Assembly (NCBI GenBank): GCA_002282555.1
Contig: NCJR01000099.1
Span: forward strand, 1 to 7,122
DNA: 7,122 nt
Reading direction: 5' to 3'
From: Rhodobacterales bacterium 34-62-10
GTDB lineage: Bacteria; Pseudomonadota; Alphaproteobacteria; Rhodobacterales; Rhodobacteraceae
Shown here: in pieces, positions 1 through 7,122 of the stretch
Position numbering within the stretch: position 1 is the first letter of the stretch
Layout of the letters: every line of letters starts with the position of its first letter
Program-made: the position numbers and the translations under genes
The notes under the pieces: generated by a model
The model's input: only the letters and a program-made list of their open reading frames with translations
Databases searched by the model: none
Told to the model about the DNA's origin: nothing

Positions 1-1135
<1,135 letters not shown>

Positions 1136-1155
1136 TCCCGTTCCAAGACGGTCAG

Positions 1156-1187
1156 AGGGGGCGCTTCCGCAAGGGGGCGCCCCTTTT
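1156..1187 (+). terminator. Rho-independent terminator of ilvC
   Basis: Twenty bases behind the ilvC stop lies a GC-rich hairpin. GGGGCGC (1158-1164) pairs with GCGCCCC (1177-1183), extended outward by a G-U and an A-U pair, with a 12-base loop. Four T residues (1184-1187) follow at the foot of the stem. This is a classical intrinsic terminator on the plus strand and separates ilvC from the transporter gene 48 bases further on. Confidence 0.85.
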
Positions 1188-1234
1188 GCATGGGTGCGAT
1201 GGACATTCGCCCGGACCCGTGATTTCTGCGCCGC

Positions 1235-2137
1235 ATGGCATACCATCCTACTCCTGCGAACTGGGCCTCGATCGGGCTGCTTGGCCTTGTCTGGGGCAGC
1301 ACGTTCATGGTCGTCTCGGTCGCCCTGCGCGATTATGGCCCGCTGACCGTGGCCTGCGCCCGCACCACGCTGGGGGCGGTGGCGCTGATCCTGCTGATGC
1401 GGGTGATGGGGCGGCGGTTTCCGTTGGGGGACCGGGGGCTGTGGCCGTATCTGGCCGCCATCGGGGTGCTGTCCACGGCGCTGCCGTTTTTCCTGCTGAG
1501 CTGGGGGCAGCAATATGTGCCGTCCGCGTTCGCGGGGATTTCGATGGCGGCGCTGCCGCTGTTCGTGCTGCCGCTGGCGCATCTGTTTGCCGAGGAACCC
1601 CTGACCCTGCGGCGGACGGCGGGGGTGGTTGTGGGGTTCATCGGTGCGGCGGTTCTGATCGGGCCGGGGGTGTTCAACGCGGACGGGGACATGGCGGCGT
1701 GGGGGCAGCTGGCCTGCGTGGGTGCGGCGCTGTCCTATGCGGTGGCGGCGATCCTGACGCGGCGCTGTCCGCCGATTGATCCGGTGGCGCTGTCCACGTT
1801 GACGCTGGTGGTGGGGTCGGTGGTGCTGATCCCCTTGATGCTGGCGATCGAGGGCGTGCCGGGCTGGGCGGGGCAGACCACGGGGCTGGCGATCCTGTTT
1901 CTGGGGCTGATGCCCACGGCGCTGGCGGCGCTGCTGCGGGTGCAGGTGATCCGCACGGCGGGGCCGGTGTTCATGACGCTGGTCAATTATCAGGTGCCGC
2001 TGTGGTCCATGGTGTTCGGGGCGCTGGTGCTGTCGGAGGCTTTGCCGTGGCGGTTCTTCGTGGCGCTGGGGCTGATCCTAACGGGGCTGGCGCTGAGCCA
2101 GTGGGGGGCCTTGATGCGGTTGTTCGGGCGAGGATGA
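1235..2137 (+). CDS. DMT superfamily transporter, EamA domain
   Basis: This is a 300-residue inner-membrane protein with ten evident hydrophobic segments (roughly 11-30, 36-57, 70-89, 96-118, 127-144, 154-174, 185-204, 215-236, 244-267 and 273-292), the two-fold EamA (5+5) layout of drug/metabolite transporters. LVWGSTF in the first segment and NYQVPLWSMVFGALVLSE near segment 9 are typical of the family. Such proteins often export amino acids, nucleosides or toxic metabolites, but the substrate cannot be read from sequence. Its place behind ilvC is weak context only, since a terminator separates them. The ATG at 1235 is the first usable start after an in-frame TGA at 1220, and no Shine-Dalgarno is visible before it. 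The coding strand is strikingly rich in GGG and G-ending codons compared with ilvC, consistent with lower expression rather than transfer. Confidence 0.9.
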   Translation: MAYHPTPANWASIGLLGLVWGSTFMVVSVALRDYGPLTVACARTTLGAVALILLMRVMGRRFPLGDRGLWPYLAAIGVLSTALPFFLLSWGQQYVPSAFAGISMAALPLFVLPLAHLFAEEPLTLRRTAGVVVGFIGAAVLIGPGVFNADGDMAAWGQLACVGAALSYAVAAILTRRCPPIDPVALSTLTLVVGSVVLIPLMLAIEGVPGWAGQTTGLAILFLGLMPTALAALLRVQVIRTAGPVFMTLVNYQVPLWSMVFGALVLSEALPWRFFVALGLILTGLALSQWGALMRLFGRG

Positions 2138-2140
2138 GCG

Positions 2141-2165
2141 AAGATGTCCCACCGTGGGACATTTT
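2141..2165 (+). terminator. Palindromic hairpin with T-run behind the EamA gene
   Basis: ATGTCCCAC (2144-2152) and GTGGGACAT (2154-2162) form a perfect 9-bp inverted repeat around a single C. In RNA the likely form is a stem AAGAUGUCCC with GGGACAUUUU and a 5-base ACCGU loop, ending in a T-run (2162-2165). It begins three bases behind the transporter stop codon, so a terminator for the plus-strand gene is the simplest reading. It also lies downstream of glmM on the other strand, where the trailing T-run (ATCTTC) is poor. The near-perfect dyad could instead be a protein binding site. Confidence 0.55.
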
Positions 2166-2228
2166 CCACATCACGCCTTTTCAACGGCTTACGCGCCGCT
2201 GTTTACCAATTATTAACGGTGTCCCGGC

Positions 2229-3575
2229 TCAGACCGCTGCCTTGACCGCATCGACGATGCCGCCGACAACGCGGGTCAGAAGCGCCTCATCCTCGCATTC
2301 GGCCATGACGCGGATCAGGGGTTCGGTGCCGGATTTGCGGATCAGCAGGCGGCCCTTGCCGATCAGGACGCCTTCGGCCGCGGTAATCGCGCTTTGCACG
2401 GATGCAACATCCAGAGGCGTTTGACCATCAGCATAGCGGACATTCTGCAAAAGCTGCGGCACCCGGTCAAAACTGGTGGCAAGGCGTGAGGCGGGCTGCC
2501 CGGTGCGCACCATTTCGGCCAGAAATTGAAGCCCCGCCATCAGACCATCGCCTGTGGTGGCATAATCGGTCATCACGATATGGCCCGATTGTTCGCCGCC
2601 CAGATTGAAGCCGCCCGCGCGCATCCGTTCGACCACATAGCGGTCACCCACGGCGGTGCGTTCCAGCCCGACACCGCGCGCGGCCAAGAACCGCTCCAGC
2701 CCCAGATTGGACATGACGGTGGCGACCAGCGCGCCACCCTTCAGACGGCCTTCTTCGGCCCAGCGTGCGGCCAGCAGCGCCATGATCTGATCGCCATCGG
2801 CCACTTGCCCCGTCTCGTCGATCAGGATGACGCGGTCGGCGTCGCCGTCCAGACAGATGCCCAGATCGGCGCCATGGGCGACCACGGTTTCGGCGGCAAG
2901 GCGCGGATGGGTCGAGCCGCATTCAAGGTTGATGTTGCGCCCGTCCGGGGTGACGCCCACGGGGATCACATCGGCGCCCAGTTCCCACAGCACTTCGGGT
3001 GCGGCGCGGTAGGCGGCCCCATTAGCGCAATCGATCACGATCTTGATCCCGTCCAGACGCATGCCTGCGGGAAAGGTGGATTTGACCCGTTCGACATAGC
3101 GGAAGCGGCCATCGTCGATCCGCTTGGCGCGGCCGATATTATGGGCCTTGGCGGGTTCGACGCCGGCCTCGATCAGGCGCTCGATCTCGGCCTCGGCGTC
3201 GTCCGAGAGCTTGAATCCATCGGGGCCGAAGAACTTGATCCCGTTGTCGGAGGCGGGGTTGTGGCTGGCCGAGATCATCACGCCCAGATCGGCGCGCATC
3301 GAGGTGGTGAGCAAGCCCACCGCGGGCGTGGGCACAGGGCCCAGCAGCAGCACATTCATGCCCGTCGAGGTCAGGCCCGCGGTCAGCGCGTTTTCAAACA
3401 TATAGCCCGAGAGCCGCGTATCCTTGCCGATGACCACGCGGTGCACGGTGCTGCCGCCTTCGCGCCGGAAATAACGGCCCACGGCGGCCCCGATCCGCAG
3501 CGCCATTTCAGCGGTCATCGGGTGGATATTGGCGGTGCCGCGCACGCCATCGGTTCCAAAGAGTTTACGCGTCAT
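2229..3575 (-). CDS. glmM: Phosphoglucosamine mutase
   Basis: GlmM converts glucosamine-6-phosphate to glucosamine-1-phosphate in the cytoplasm, the step before GlmU on the way to UDP-GlcNAc for peptidoglycan and lipopolysaccharide. The 448 residues are the usual length. The N-terminus has the family start [10 protein letters not shown]. The phosphoserine loop SASHNP places the catalytic serine at about residue 104. The Mg2+ loop DGDADR lies at 243-248, the sugar-recognition motif GGEQSGH at about 326-332, and the phosphate-binding [10 protein letters not shown] at 413-422, so all four phosphohexomutase domains are intact. The start is the ATG at 3575, which has AAAGGA (3583-3588) at 7 bases; a TTG one codon upstream is less likely. 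It overlaps the end of folP by 11 bases, implying translational coupling. The folP-glmM pair is also known from enterobacteria. Confidence 0.97.
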   Translation of the reverse strand: MTRKLFGTDGVRGTANIHPMTAEMALRIGAAVGRYFRREGGSTVHRVVIGKDTRLSGYMFENALTAGLTSTGMNVLLLGPVPTPAVGLLTTSMRADLGVMISASHNPASDNGIKFFGPDGFKLSDDAEAEIERLIEAGVEPAKAHNIGRAKRIDDGRFRYVERVKSTFPAGMRLDGIKIVIDCANGAAYRAAPEVLWELGADVIPVGVTPDGRNINLECGSTHPRLAAETVVAHGADLGICLDGDADRVILIDETGQVADGDQIMALLAARWAEEGRLKGGALVATVMSNLGLERFLAARGVGLERTAVGDRYVVERMRAGGFNLGGEQSGHIVMTDYATTGDGLMAGLQFLAEMVRTGQPASRLATSFDRVPQLLQNVRYADGQTPLDVASVQSAITAAEGVLIGKGRLLIRKSGTEPLIRVMAECEDEALLTRVVGGIVDAVKAAV

Positions 3576-4587
3576 CAAAAATTCCTTTCGTCGTCGCCTG
3601 CCATAATGTCAGGGCCGAGCGCGTGGCGAAAACGTCATGGACGCGCAAGACCTGCACCCCCTGCGCGGCCCCGGCAAGGGCCACGGCCACCGAGCCATGC
3701 ACGCGGGCGCCAATATCGGGCGCCTGGCCCAGTGTTGCGATGAATTTCTTGCGCGAGGCCCCCAGAAGGATCGGACAGCCCAAGCCATGAAAGAGGCTGA
3801 GGCGGGCCAGCAGCGCAAGGTTATGTCCTTGTGTCTTGCCAAAGCCGATGCCGGGATCGGCGATGATGCGCGCGCGCGGGATGCCGGCGGATTCCAGCGC
3901 CGCGATGCGGGTGTGCAGCACGTCATAGACATCCAGCAGCACATCGCCGTAGCGCGGGTTGGCTTGCATCGTCTGCGGCTCGCCTTGGGCATGCATGACG
4001 CAGACGGGCAGGTTTTCGGTGGCGCAGAAGCTGGCCAGCGTGTCGTCGAAGGTGAAACCCGAGACATCGTTGACAAGATTGGCCCCGGCGGTGATGGCGG
4101 CGCGGGCCACGGCGGTTTTGCGCGTGTCGATCGAGATGGGCAGGGTCAGGCCTGCGGCGCGCAGGGCGGCGATGACGGGGGCGGTGCGGGCGATTTCATC
4201 ATCCGCGCGGACCTCGACCGCACCGGGGCGGGTGGATTCGCCGCCCACGTCGATGAGATCGGCCCCCTGCCCCAGCATCGCCTGTGCATGGGTCAGCGCG
4301 GCACCGGGCGCGTCATGCTGGCCACCATCGGTGAAGCTGTCGGGCGTGACGTTCAGGATGCCCATGATGTTGACGCGCGCCATATCCAGCCCCGCGATGG
4401 GCGCGCGGGGGGCGGTCAGGCGCGCCAGCACATCGGCGGGGGCGTGATCGGCGGGGGTGATCCGGGGGGGTGCGGTGCGGGAGAGCACCTCGATCCGGTC
4501 GAAAAGCAGCGGACCGCCTGCCAGTTGCAGGGCACCGTCGGGGCGTTCCGGTCCGATCAGGGGGATGGGGCGGTGATAGGTCGTCAT
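3565..4587 (-). CDS. folP: Dihydropteroate synthase with N-terminal extension
   Basis: FolP condenses p-aminobenzoate with 6-hydroxymethyl-dihydropterin pyrophosphate to give dihydropteroate, and it is the target of sulfonamides. Counting from the chosen ATG (340 residues), the TIM-barrel motifs appear in order: [15 protein letters not shown] (75-89), GGESTRPGA (115-123), SIDTRK (152-157), NDVSG (173-177), [11 protein letters not shown] (198-208), DPGIGFGK (244-251), GASRKKF (276-282) and RVHD (315-318). About 70 residues precede the barrel, where most bacterial enzymes have only ~15; this looks like a lineage-typical extension of unknown role. The start is uncertain: ATG at 4587 (MTTYHRP) is preferred, with ATG at 4599 and TTG at 4623 as alternatives. 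No good Shine-Dalgarno precedes any of them, so translation probably depends on coupling with folB, which ends at 4630. Confidence 0.95.
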   Translation of the reverse strand: MTTYHRPIPLIGPERPDGALQLAGGPLLFDRIEVLSRTAPPRITPADHAPADVLARLTAPRAPIAGLDMARVNIMGILNVTPDSFTDGGQHDAPGAALTHAQAMLGQGADLIDVGGESTRPGAVEVRADDEIARTAPVIAALRAAGLTLPISIDTRKTAVARAAITAGANLVNDVSGFTFDDTLASFCATENLPVCVMHAQGEPQTMQANPRYGDVLLDVYDVLHTRIAALESAGIPRARIIADPGIGFGKTQGHNLALLARLSLFHGLGCPILLGASRKKFIATLGQAPDIGARVHGSVAVALAGAAQGVQVLRVHDVFATRSALTLWQATTKGIFDDA

Positions 4588-4629
4588 AGCTGTTTGCATG
4601 GGCGATTGCCGCGCGCTTGGCAAGCGCCG

Positions 4630-5550
4630 TCAGAGCGTGGATTGATCCACCGGCACGGCGCGGATCGGCAGATCGGCGGCGGCGGGCGGGGTTTCGCCAA
4701 TCACCACGATATCGGCGGCCTGCATGTGGCGCGCGAACCACAGCACCAGGGCCAGCGCATCACGGGGCTGGGCCGAAGGGCCATCGACCGCGTCGAGCAC
4801 GATCTTGGACGGCGCCCAGACAGAGATCTGGCACTTGCGCATCGACCAGTCGAGTTCGGTGCGGGAGTTCACGACCACGCAGCGCGGATCGCGGGCGGCC
4901 AGCCGCCATGCGTTCTGCTCGATCGCCAGAAGGTCGATGCGGCGTTGCGCCAAAGGGTGTGCGGCCTGCGGTGCGGGCAGATCGGGGGCGCCGACACAGA
5001 GGATCGTGGGACGGTGGCCGGCGTGAAGCTGGTCGATCCATGCCTTGAGATGCGGCGCGTCGATGGCGGCGTTGGACAGGTAAATGACCTCGGGGTGCGG
5101 GCGGTCATCGGGGGCGGCGGCCGCGGGGCTGGTGGTGGAGCGGGCGCGCATGATCTCGACCCCCAAGGCGCCGGGGCCACGGTCCAGTTTCTCGATGCGG
5201 ACAAAGACGCGGCGGGCCTGCGGTTCGATCAGGATGCGGTCGGCCACGCGTTGGGCCAGCGTTTCCAGCAGGTTGAGGCGTTCTGCGGCAAGCTCATGGG
5301 CAATCGCCTCGGTCACCTTGTCATAGGACAGGATGCGGTCCACGTCATCGTCAAGCTGGCCTTGGGGGGCCACCTCGACCACGACATTGAAGCAGATGCG
5401 CTGGGTGGTGCCGCGCTCGGCCTGAAACGCGCCGATCTCGACGGTGACGATATGGTCACGCAGCGAGATGCGGTCGAGCATGTCCGGCCCGGCGGTGGCT
5501 TCGGCCCGCTCCAGCGGGTGACCGAAGGCCCAGGTGATCTCGCTGCTCAT
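4630..5550 (-). CDS. folB: Dihydroneopterin aldolase with unassigned C-terminal domain
   Basis: FolB cleaves 7,8-dihydroneopterin to 6-hydroxymethyl-dihydropterin and glycolaldehyde, supplying the pterin later used by FolP next door. Residues ~24-136 match the FolB fold: DRISLRDHIVTVEIGAF, the substrate-binding Glu45 in AERG, Tyr76 in LSYDKV, Glu96 in NLLETLAQR and the catalytic-type Lys121 in RIEKLD. Standard FolB is about 120 residues; this protein has 306. A Ser/Ala/Pro-rich linker (139-152) leads to a second half (~153-306) that alternates hydrophobic strands (EVIYLSN, TILCVGA, CVVVNS, DIVVIGE) with helices, suggesting an alpha/beta domain I do not recognise. The ATG at 5550 has GGAGGG (5556-5561) at 5 bases, better than an upstream start at 5604. 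FolB function is well supported; the C-terminal role is unknown. Confidence 0.92.
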   Translation of the reverse strand: MSSEITWAFGHPLERAEATAGPDMLDRISLRDHIVTVEIGAFQAERGTTQRICFNVVVEVAPQGQLDDDVDRILSYDKVTEAIAHELAAERLNLLETLAQRVADRILIEPQARRVFVRIEKLDRGPGALGVEIMRARSTTSPAAAAPDDRPHPEVIYLSNAAIDAPHLKAWIDQLHAGHRPTILCVGAPDLPAPQAAHPLAQRRIDLLAIEQNAWRLAARDPRCVVVNSRTELDWSMRKCQISVWAPSKIVLDAVDGPSAQPRDALALVLWFARHMQAADIVVIGETPPAAADLPIRAVPVDQSTL

Positions 5551-5640
5551 GATATCCCTCCGCGCGGTTTGCACGCAACCTACCGCCGATCCGGTCAGGT
5601 GCAAGACCGGGTGCGGCAGACGGGGATGCGGGACCGACGT

Positions 5641-6264
5641 CTAGTTCTGCGCCAGAACGGTCGGGTGGCGGTAGAAATGGTGCACGCCGATGGTGGCGGT
5701 GCGGGGGAATTTGCGCGACCAGTTGGGGCGCACGGCCTTGGTGTGGTAATGGGTGGCGCCATCGGTCAGGGCGCGGGGGGCGCCGGATACCATGACGCTG
5801 GCGACGCGGGCCGAGATGTCGAAGGCGGCTTTTTCGGTGATCACATCGGGGATGCCGTCGCAGGTATAGGTGAACTGACACTGATATTTGCGGCCCGTCC
5901 CCTGATGGATGACGCCGCAGACCGTGTCGGGGTAGAGCGCGCTGTCGACGCGGTTCAGGATGACTTCGGCGACGGCGAACTGGCCGGGAAGGGATTCGCC
6001 GCGCGCTTCGAAATACAGCGCCTCGGACAGGCAGCGCAGTTCCGCATCGGTCAGTTTGGGGCGAGGCAGGCTGTCAAGCCAGGCGCGGCTGTAGCTGACC
6101 TGACCGACAGCGGGTTTGGTCTTTTGCAGGAAACTGTCGAGATGCGCTGTGGGCAGGCTGCCCAGACCGCGGGTCTCTTGCTTGAGCACGTCGTGGATCG
6201 GTGTTTCACCTGACGCGGGAAGGGCCACTGACGTGGCCAGAACTATGGCAGCAAAAAGGCGCAT
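5641..6264 (-). CDS. Secreted cell wall hydrolase, SleB (Hydrolase_2) family
   Basis: This is a predicted 207-residue exported peptidoglycan hydrolase. Residues 1-19 form a signal peptide (Met-Arg-Leu, hydrophobic AAIVLATSVAL, then PASG just before the likely cleavage site). The Hydrolase_2 domain spans ~71-199: LSEALYFEARGE contains the glutamate (Glu86) corresponding to the catalytic acid of SleB lytic transglycosylases, followed by GQFAVAEVILNRV, CQFTYTCDG and THYHT. Cysteines 78, 116, 129 and 135 could form periplasmic disulfides. SleB itself is a spore germination enzyme, but in non-sporulating alphaproteobacteria such proteins presumably remodel the wall. The start is the ATG at 6264, with AAGGAG (6274-6279) at 9 bases. 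ATG 6273 abuts that site, and ATG 6312 would bury the signal peptide. It lies 90 bases before folB and is possibly cotranscribed. Confidence 0.88.
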   Translation of the reverse strand: MRLFAAIVLATSVALPASGETPIHDVLKQETRGLGSLPTAHLDSFLQKTKPAVGQVSYSRAWLDSLPRPKLTDAELRCLSEALYFEARGESLPGQFAVAEVILNRVDSALYPDTVCGVIHQGTGRKYQCQFTYTCDGIPDVITEKAAFDISARVASVMVSGAPRALTDGATHYHTKAVRPNWSRKFPRTATIGVHHFYRHPTVLAQN

Positions 6265-6273
6265 TTTCGTCAT

Positions 6274-6307
6274 CTCCTTGTCAGAATTTACAAGGAGCAG
6301 ATCCTTG
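6274..6307 (-). promoter_or_regulatory. Two alternative hairpins over the hydrolase ribosome binding site
   Basis: On the minus-strand transcript, CTCCTTGT (6297-6290) pairs perfectly over 8 bp with ACAAGGAG (6281-6274) across an 8-base AAATTCTG loop. The second arm contains the Shine-Dalgarno AAGGAG of the cell wall hydrolase. The same anti-Shine-Dalgarno arm can instead pair with an upstream CAAGGA (6307-6302), forming a 6-bp stem with a 5-base loop (6291-6307). That would leave the ribosome binding site open. The two structures share 6291-6296 and exclude each other. This is the geometry of a translational switch or RNA thermometer, but no ligand or trigger can be inferred. The complementarity is directly visible; the function is inference. 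Confidence 0.5.
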
Positions 6308-6417
6308 GCCATTCCGCAAAATCAGAGGCGGCTATAGCCAAAAACCGACCATCCGTCCACCCGACGACGATTCGAAGGGCAAACAGGCGGATACCCGCTT
6401 AAAAGCGCAAGAGCGAT

Positions 6418-6440
6418 TTTTGCATAAGTTCTATGCAAAA
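6418..6440. repeat. 9-bp AT-rich inverted repeat between ppdK and the hydrolase gene
   Basis: TTTTGCATA (6418-6426) and TATGCAAAA (6432-6440) form a perfect inverted repeat around AGTTC. The arms are AT-rich and neither side continues in a T-run in either direction, so a terminator is less likely than an operator for a dimeric regulator. It lies 36 bases behind the ppdK stop and ~155 bases before the hydrolase start, in the 212-base gap 6265-6476. That gap also holds a smaller dyad, CGCTT-AA-AAGCG (6396-6407), and a 10-bp palindrome, GGCTATAGCC (6330-6339), that may overlap a minus-strand -10 region. Confidence 0.4.
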
Positions 6441-6460
6441 CCGGAAAATCTTGGGTCCGG
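6437..6460 (-). terminator. Weak candidate terminator of ppdK
   Basis: On the minus strand, 16 bases behind the ppdK stop, CCGGA (6460-6456) can pair with TCCGG (6445-6441) across a 10-base loop, followed directly by TTTT (6440-6437). A 5-bp stem is short for an intrinsic terminator, and the T-run is also part of the neighbouring TTTTGCATA inverted repeat. It is a plausible weak terminator, not a secure one; Rho-dependent termination or read-through towards the hydrolase gene remains possible. Confidence 0.3.
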
Positions 6461-6476
6461 GCAAAGGAGACACACT

Positions 6477-7122
6477 TTATGTGGGGAGTTTGTCCCTGAC
6501 CGCCAATTGCGCGGCGGCAAGCCGTGCGACGGGCACGCGGAAGGGGGAACAGGAGACATAATCGAACCCGGCATCGCGGCAGAAGGCGATTGATTCGGGG
6601 CTGCCGCCATGTTCGCCGCAGATCGACAGGGTCAGGTTCGGACGGGCGGCGCGCCCCCGTGTTGCCGCAATCTGCAACAGCTCGCCCACCCCGTCCTGAT
6701 CCAGCGTGTGGAACGGGTCTTCGGGGAACACGCCCTGCTGCACATAGGCGGACATGAAACGGCCCGCATCGTCGCGCGACAGGCCATAGGTCATCTGCGT
6801 CAGGTCATTGGTGCCGAAGCTGAGAAAGGCGGTGTGCGGCGCAATCTCGCCCGCGCGCAGGGCGGCGCGGGGCGTTTCGACCATCACACCCAGCCGATAG
6901 GTGAAATTCACCCCGGATTCGTTGCGCACGGCGGCGGCCACGGCATCGACGCGGGTCTTGACCAGTTCCACCTCGCGCTTGGCGGACACCAGCGGGATCA
7001 TGATTTCGGGCACGACGGGATCGCCGTCCTTGCTGGCCAGAATCGTCGCCTCGAATATCGCGCGGGCCTGCATGTCATAGATTTCGGGCACGGTGATGCC
7101 CAGACGCACACCGCGCATCCCC
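6477..7122 (-). CDS. ppdK: Pyruvate phosphate dikinase, C-terminal part (cut by window edge)
   Basis: PpdK interconverts ATP, pyruvate and phosphate with AMP, phosphoenolpyruvate and pyrophosphate in the cytoplasm. Only about 214 C-terminal residues of an enzyme usually near 870-890 residues long are inside the window; the gene continues past the right edge. The visible part is the end of the PEP/pyruvate-binding TIM barrel. It begins in RGVRLGITVPEIYDMQARAI and then shows VMVETPRAALRAGEIA with the metal-binding Glu, SFGTNDLTQM with Asn and Asp for substrate and metal, LSICGEHGGSP with the catalytic cysteine, and SPFRVPVARLAAAQ near the end. NDLTQMTYGLSRDD separates it from the related PEP synthase and PTS enzyme I. 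All catalytic residues of this section are present, so the gene appears intact. It ends in TAA at 6477-6479. Confidence 0.96.
   Translation of the reverse strand, partial: GMRGVRLGITVPEIYDMQARAIFEATILASKDGDPVVPEIMIPLVSAKREVELVKTRVDAVAAAVRNESGVNFTYRLGVMVETPRAALRAGEIAPHTAFLSFGTNDLTQMTYGLSRDDAGRFMSAYVQQGVFPEDPFHTLDQDGVGELLQIAATRGRAARPNLTLSICGEHGGSPESIAFCRDAGFDYVSCSPFRVPVARLAAAQLAVRDKLPT

Noticed and set aside
2134..2424. A plus-strand ORF starting ATGA-coupled to the transporter stop (MSEDVPPWDIFHIT...)
   Set aside because: The ATG overlaps the TGA and a GAGG lies upstream, but the frame passes straight through the palindrome and then runs antisense over the conserved C-terminus of glmM, where the composition turns Ser/Thr/Arg-rich. 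It is most likely a chance frame.
3637..6213. An 858-codon open frame on the plus strand
   Set aside because: It runs antisense to folP, folB and the hydrolase gene, all of which have full catalytic motifs. Its translation is rich in Gly/His/Asp/Arg with no recognisable domain, as expected from the complement of GC-rich genes.
6265..6312. A longer start for the hydrolase at ATG 6312
   Set aside because: It would put 16 charged or polar residues before the signal peptide and lacks a ribosome binding site, whereas ATG 6264 has AAGGAG at 9 bases and a clean signal sequence.
6464..6499. AAGGAG followed after 9 bases by ATG on the plus strand
   Set aside because: The frame closes after six codons (MWGVCP) and lies over the end of ppdK; a chance match.
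6201..6593. A 130-codon plus-strand frame spanning the ppdK-hydrolase gap
   Set aside because: Both ends are antisense to real genes (hydrolase signal peptide region and ppdK C-terminus) and the middle has no recognisable domain or good ribosome binding site.

Overview
The window reads as a chromosomal housekeeping region of a GC-rich alphaproteobacterium, most likely a member of the Rhodobacteraceae/Paracoccaceae. This rests on the strong G/C preference at third codon positions, on the sequence character of the proteins (a 340-residue class I IlvC, a FolB with an extra C-terminal domain, a FolP with an N-terminal extension) and on the gene set itself. No database search was possible, so the taxonomic placement is recognition, not measurement.

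Layout: on the plus strand, a short AT-rich leader (1-112) precedes ilvC (113-1135), which ends in a strong GC-rich hairpin plus T-run terminator. It is followed by a DMT/EamA-family membrane transporter (1235-2137) with a palindromic hairpin and T-run just behind its stop codon. From there to the right edge everything real lies on the minus strand. Reading in the direction of transcription, these are: the C-terminal end of pyruvate phosphate dikinase (ppdK, cut by the right edge), a 212-base gap, a secreted SleB-type cell wall hydrolase, folB (dihydroneopterin aldolase with an unassigned C-terminal domain), folP (dihydropteroate synthase) and glmM (phosphoglucosamine mutase). folP and glmM overlap by 11 bases and folB-folP are separated by 42 bases, so folB-folP-glmM is very probably one operon. 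The hydrolase gene may be part of it, because no clear terminator is seen in the 90 bases between it and folB.

Functionally, ilvC serves branched-chain amino acid synthesis, FolB and FolP catalyse consecutive parts of the folate pathway, GlmM makes glucosamine-1-phosphate for UDP-GlcNAc (peptidoglycan and lipopolysaccharide), the hydrolase probably trims peptidoglycan, and PpdK interconverts pyruvate and phosphoenolpyruvate. No mobile element, CRISPR array, tRNA, rRNA or defence gene was seen. The window is mostly ordinary core genome.

The parts that merit a second look are non-coding or at domain level: (i) two mutually exclusive hairpins over the ribosome binding site of the cell wall hydrolase; (ii) an ilvC leader with a short overlapping upstream ORF and a repeated AAAGGATC element; (iii) the unassigned second half of FolB; (iv) two near-perfect palindromes in the intergenic gaps.
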